Shown here piece by piece: positions 12,378 through 12,517 of a stretch of 12,517 nt of DNA (positions are counted from its first letter, which is position 1; each line of letters opens with the position of its first letter). The position numbers were made by a program, and so were the translations under genes. The stretch is from Patulibacter sp. GTDB taxonomy: Bacteria > Actinomycetota > Thermoleophilia > Solirubrobacterales > Solirubrobacteraceae. Location of the stretch: positions 1 through 12,517 of the forward strand of contig JALRCL010000859.1 of assembly GCA_023268575.1 (NCBI GenBank), written 5' to 3'. Below the pieces are notes generated by a model. It was not told where the DNA came from, did no database searches, and saw only the letters and a program-made list of their open reading frames with translations.

Positions 12378-12517
12378 ATGACCACCACGCGCACCCCCCA
12401 GGAGCCGATCGGCTCCGGCTTCGGCTTCGAGAGCACCGCGAGCGACGTCCTGCGCGGCATCGACCTCACCGGCCGGTTCGCGGTCGTGACCGGCGGGGCG
12501 TCGGGCCTCGGCCTCGA
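12378..12517 (+). CDS. Short-chain dehydrogenase/reductase, 5' part only
   Basis: The first 46 codons are present and the gene runs off the window. The reading is MTTTRTPQEPIGSGFGFESTASDVLRGIDLTGRFAVVTGGASGLGL. TGGASGLG (about 38-45) is the glycine-rich TGxxxGxG cofactor loop of classical SDR enzymes, preceded by a beta strand FAVV. The extra N-terminal segment FGFESTASDVLRGIDLTG is typical of the SDR group often annotated as retinol dehydrogenase or WWOX-like oxidoreductase, which use NAD(P) to oxidise alcohols or reduce carbonyls. The catalytic Ser-Tyr-Lys lies beyond the window, so substrate and coenzyme are open. The 64-nt upstream gap holds a MerR-type promoter, so the gene is probably inducible, by an aldehyde, thiol-reactive or metal stress or by another ligand. 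Confidence 0.85.
   Translation, partial: MTTTRTPQEPIGSGFGFESTASDVLRGIDLTGRFAVVTGGASGLGL

Noticed and set aside
1..12517. CRISPR arrays, insertion sequences, attachment sites, tRNA or rRNA genes
   Set aside because: No regularly spaced repeats, transposase or integrase motifs, or tRNA-like cloverleaf were seen on either strand.

Overview
The window is very GC-rich DNA (by eye well above 70%), with GTG starts, strong G/C third-position bias and almost no Shine-Dalgarno sequences. Most genes instead begin 6-9 nt downstream of a TAnnnT hexamer, which points to leaderless transcription. Together with the protein families this suggests an actinobacterium. The Thermoleophilia/Solirubrobacterales lineage is my best guess, but it rests on general resemblance and not on a marker gene. 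There are no rRNA, tRNA, CRISPR, insertion sequence or phage features, and no gap between genes longer than about 200 nt.

Layout, left to right. A GNAT acetyltransferase (+) converges on a three-gene minus-strand run: a transmembrane Ser/Thr protein kinase, a GT4 glycosyltransferase 53 nt behind it, and a DUF4442 hotdog protein with its own promoter. Divergent from the kinase, a plus-strand run holds a GT2 glycosyltransferase and then an ABC exporter (ATPase and permease overlapping by ATGA), ending in strong hairpins. A minus-strand coiled-coil protein with an uncharacterised C-terminal domain converges on the exporter. Next comes a minus-strand MOP/Wzx-type flippase. Divergent from it lie an ASCH/winged-helix fusion protein and a GT-B glycosyltransferase resembling the TuaH type. 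The window ends inside a short-chain dehydrogenase/reductase gene whose promoter has MerR-type architecture.

Three glycosyltransferases plus a flippase suggest a scattered cell-surface polysaccharide locus. The initiating sugar-phosphate transferase, polymerase and nucleotide-sugar genes are not in view. The kinase could tune envelope assembly, but that is inference from proximity. The most notable non-coding signals are a perfect 15-bp inverted repeat around the promoter of the ASCH/winged-helix gene, the 19-bp-spaced palindromic promoter of the dehydrogenase, and the recurring leaderless -10 signature, which fixes most start codons. I see no complete, clearly recognisable new system. The best unexplained proteins are the coiled-coil protein and the ASCH/winged-helix fusion.
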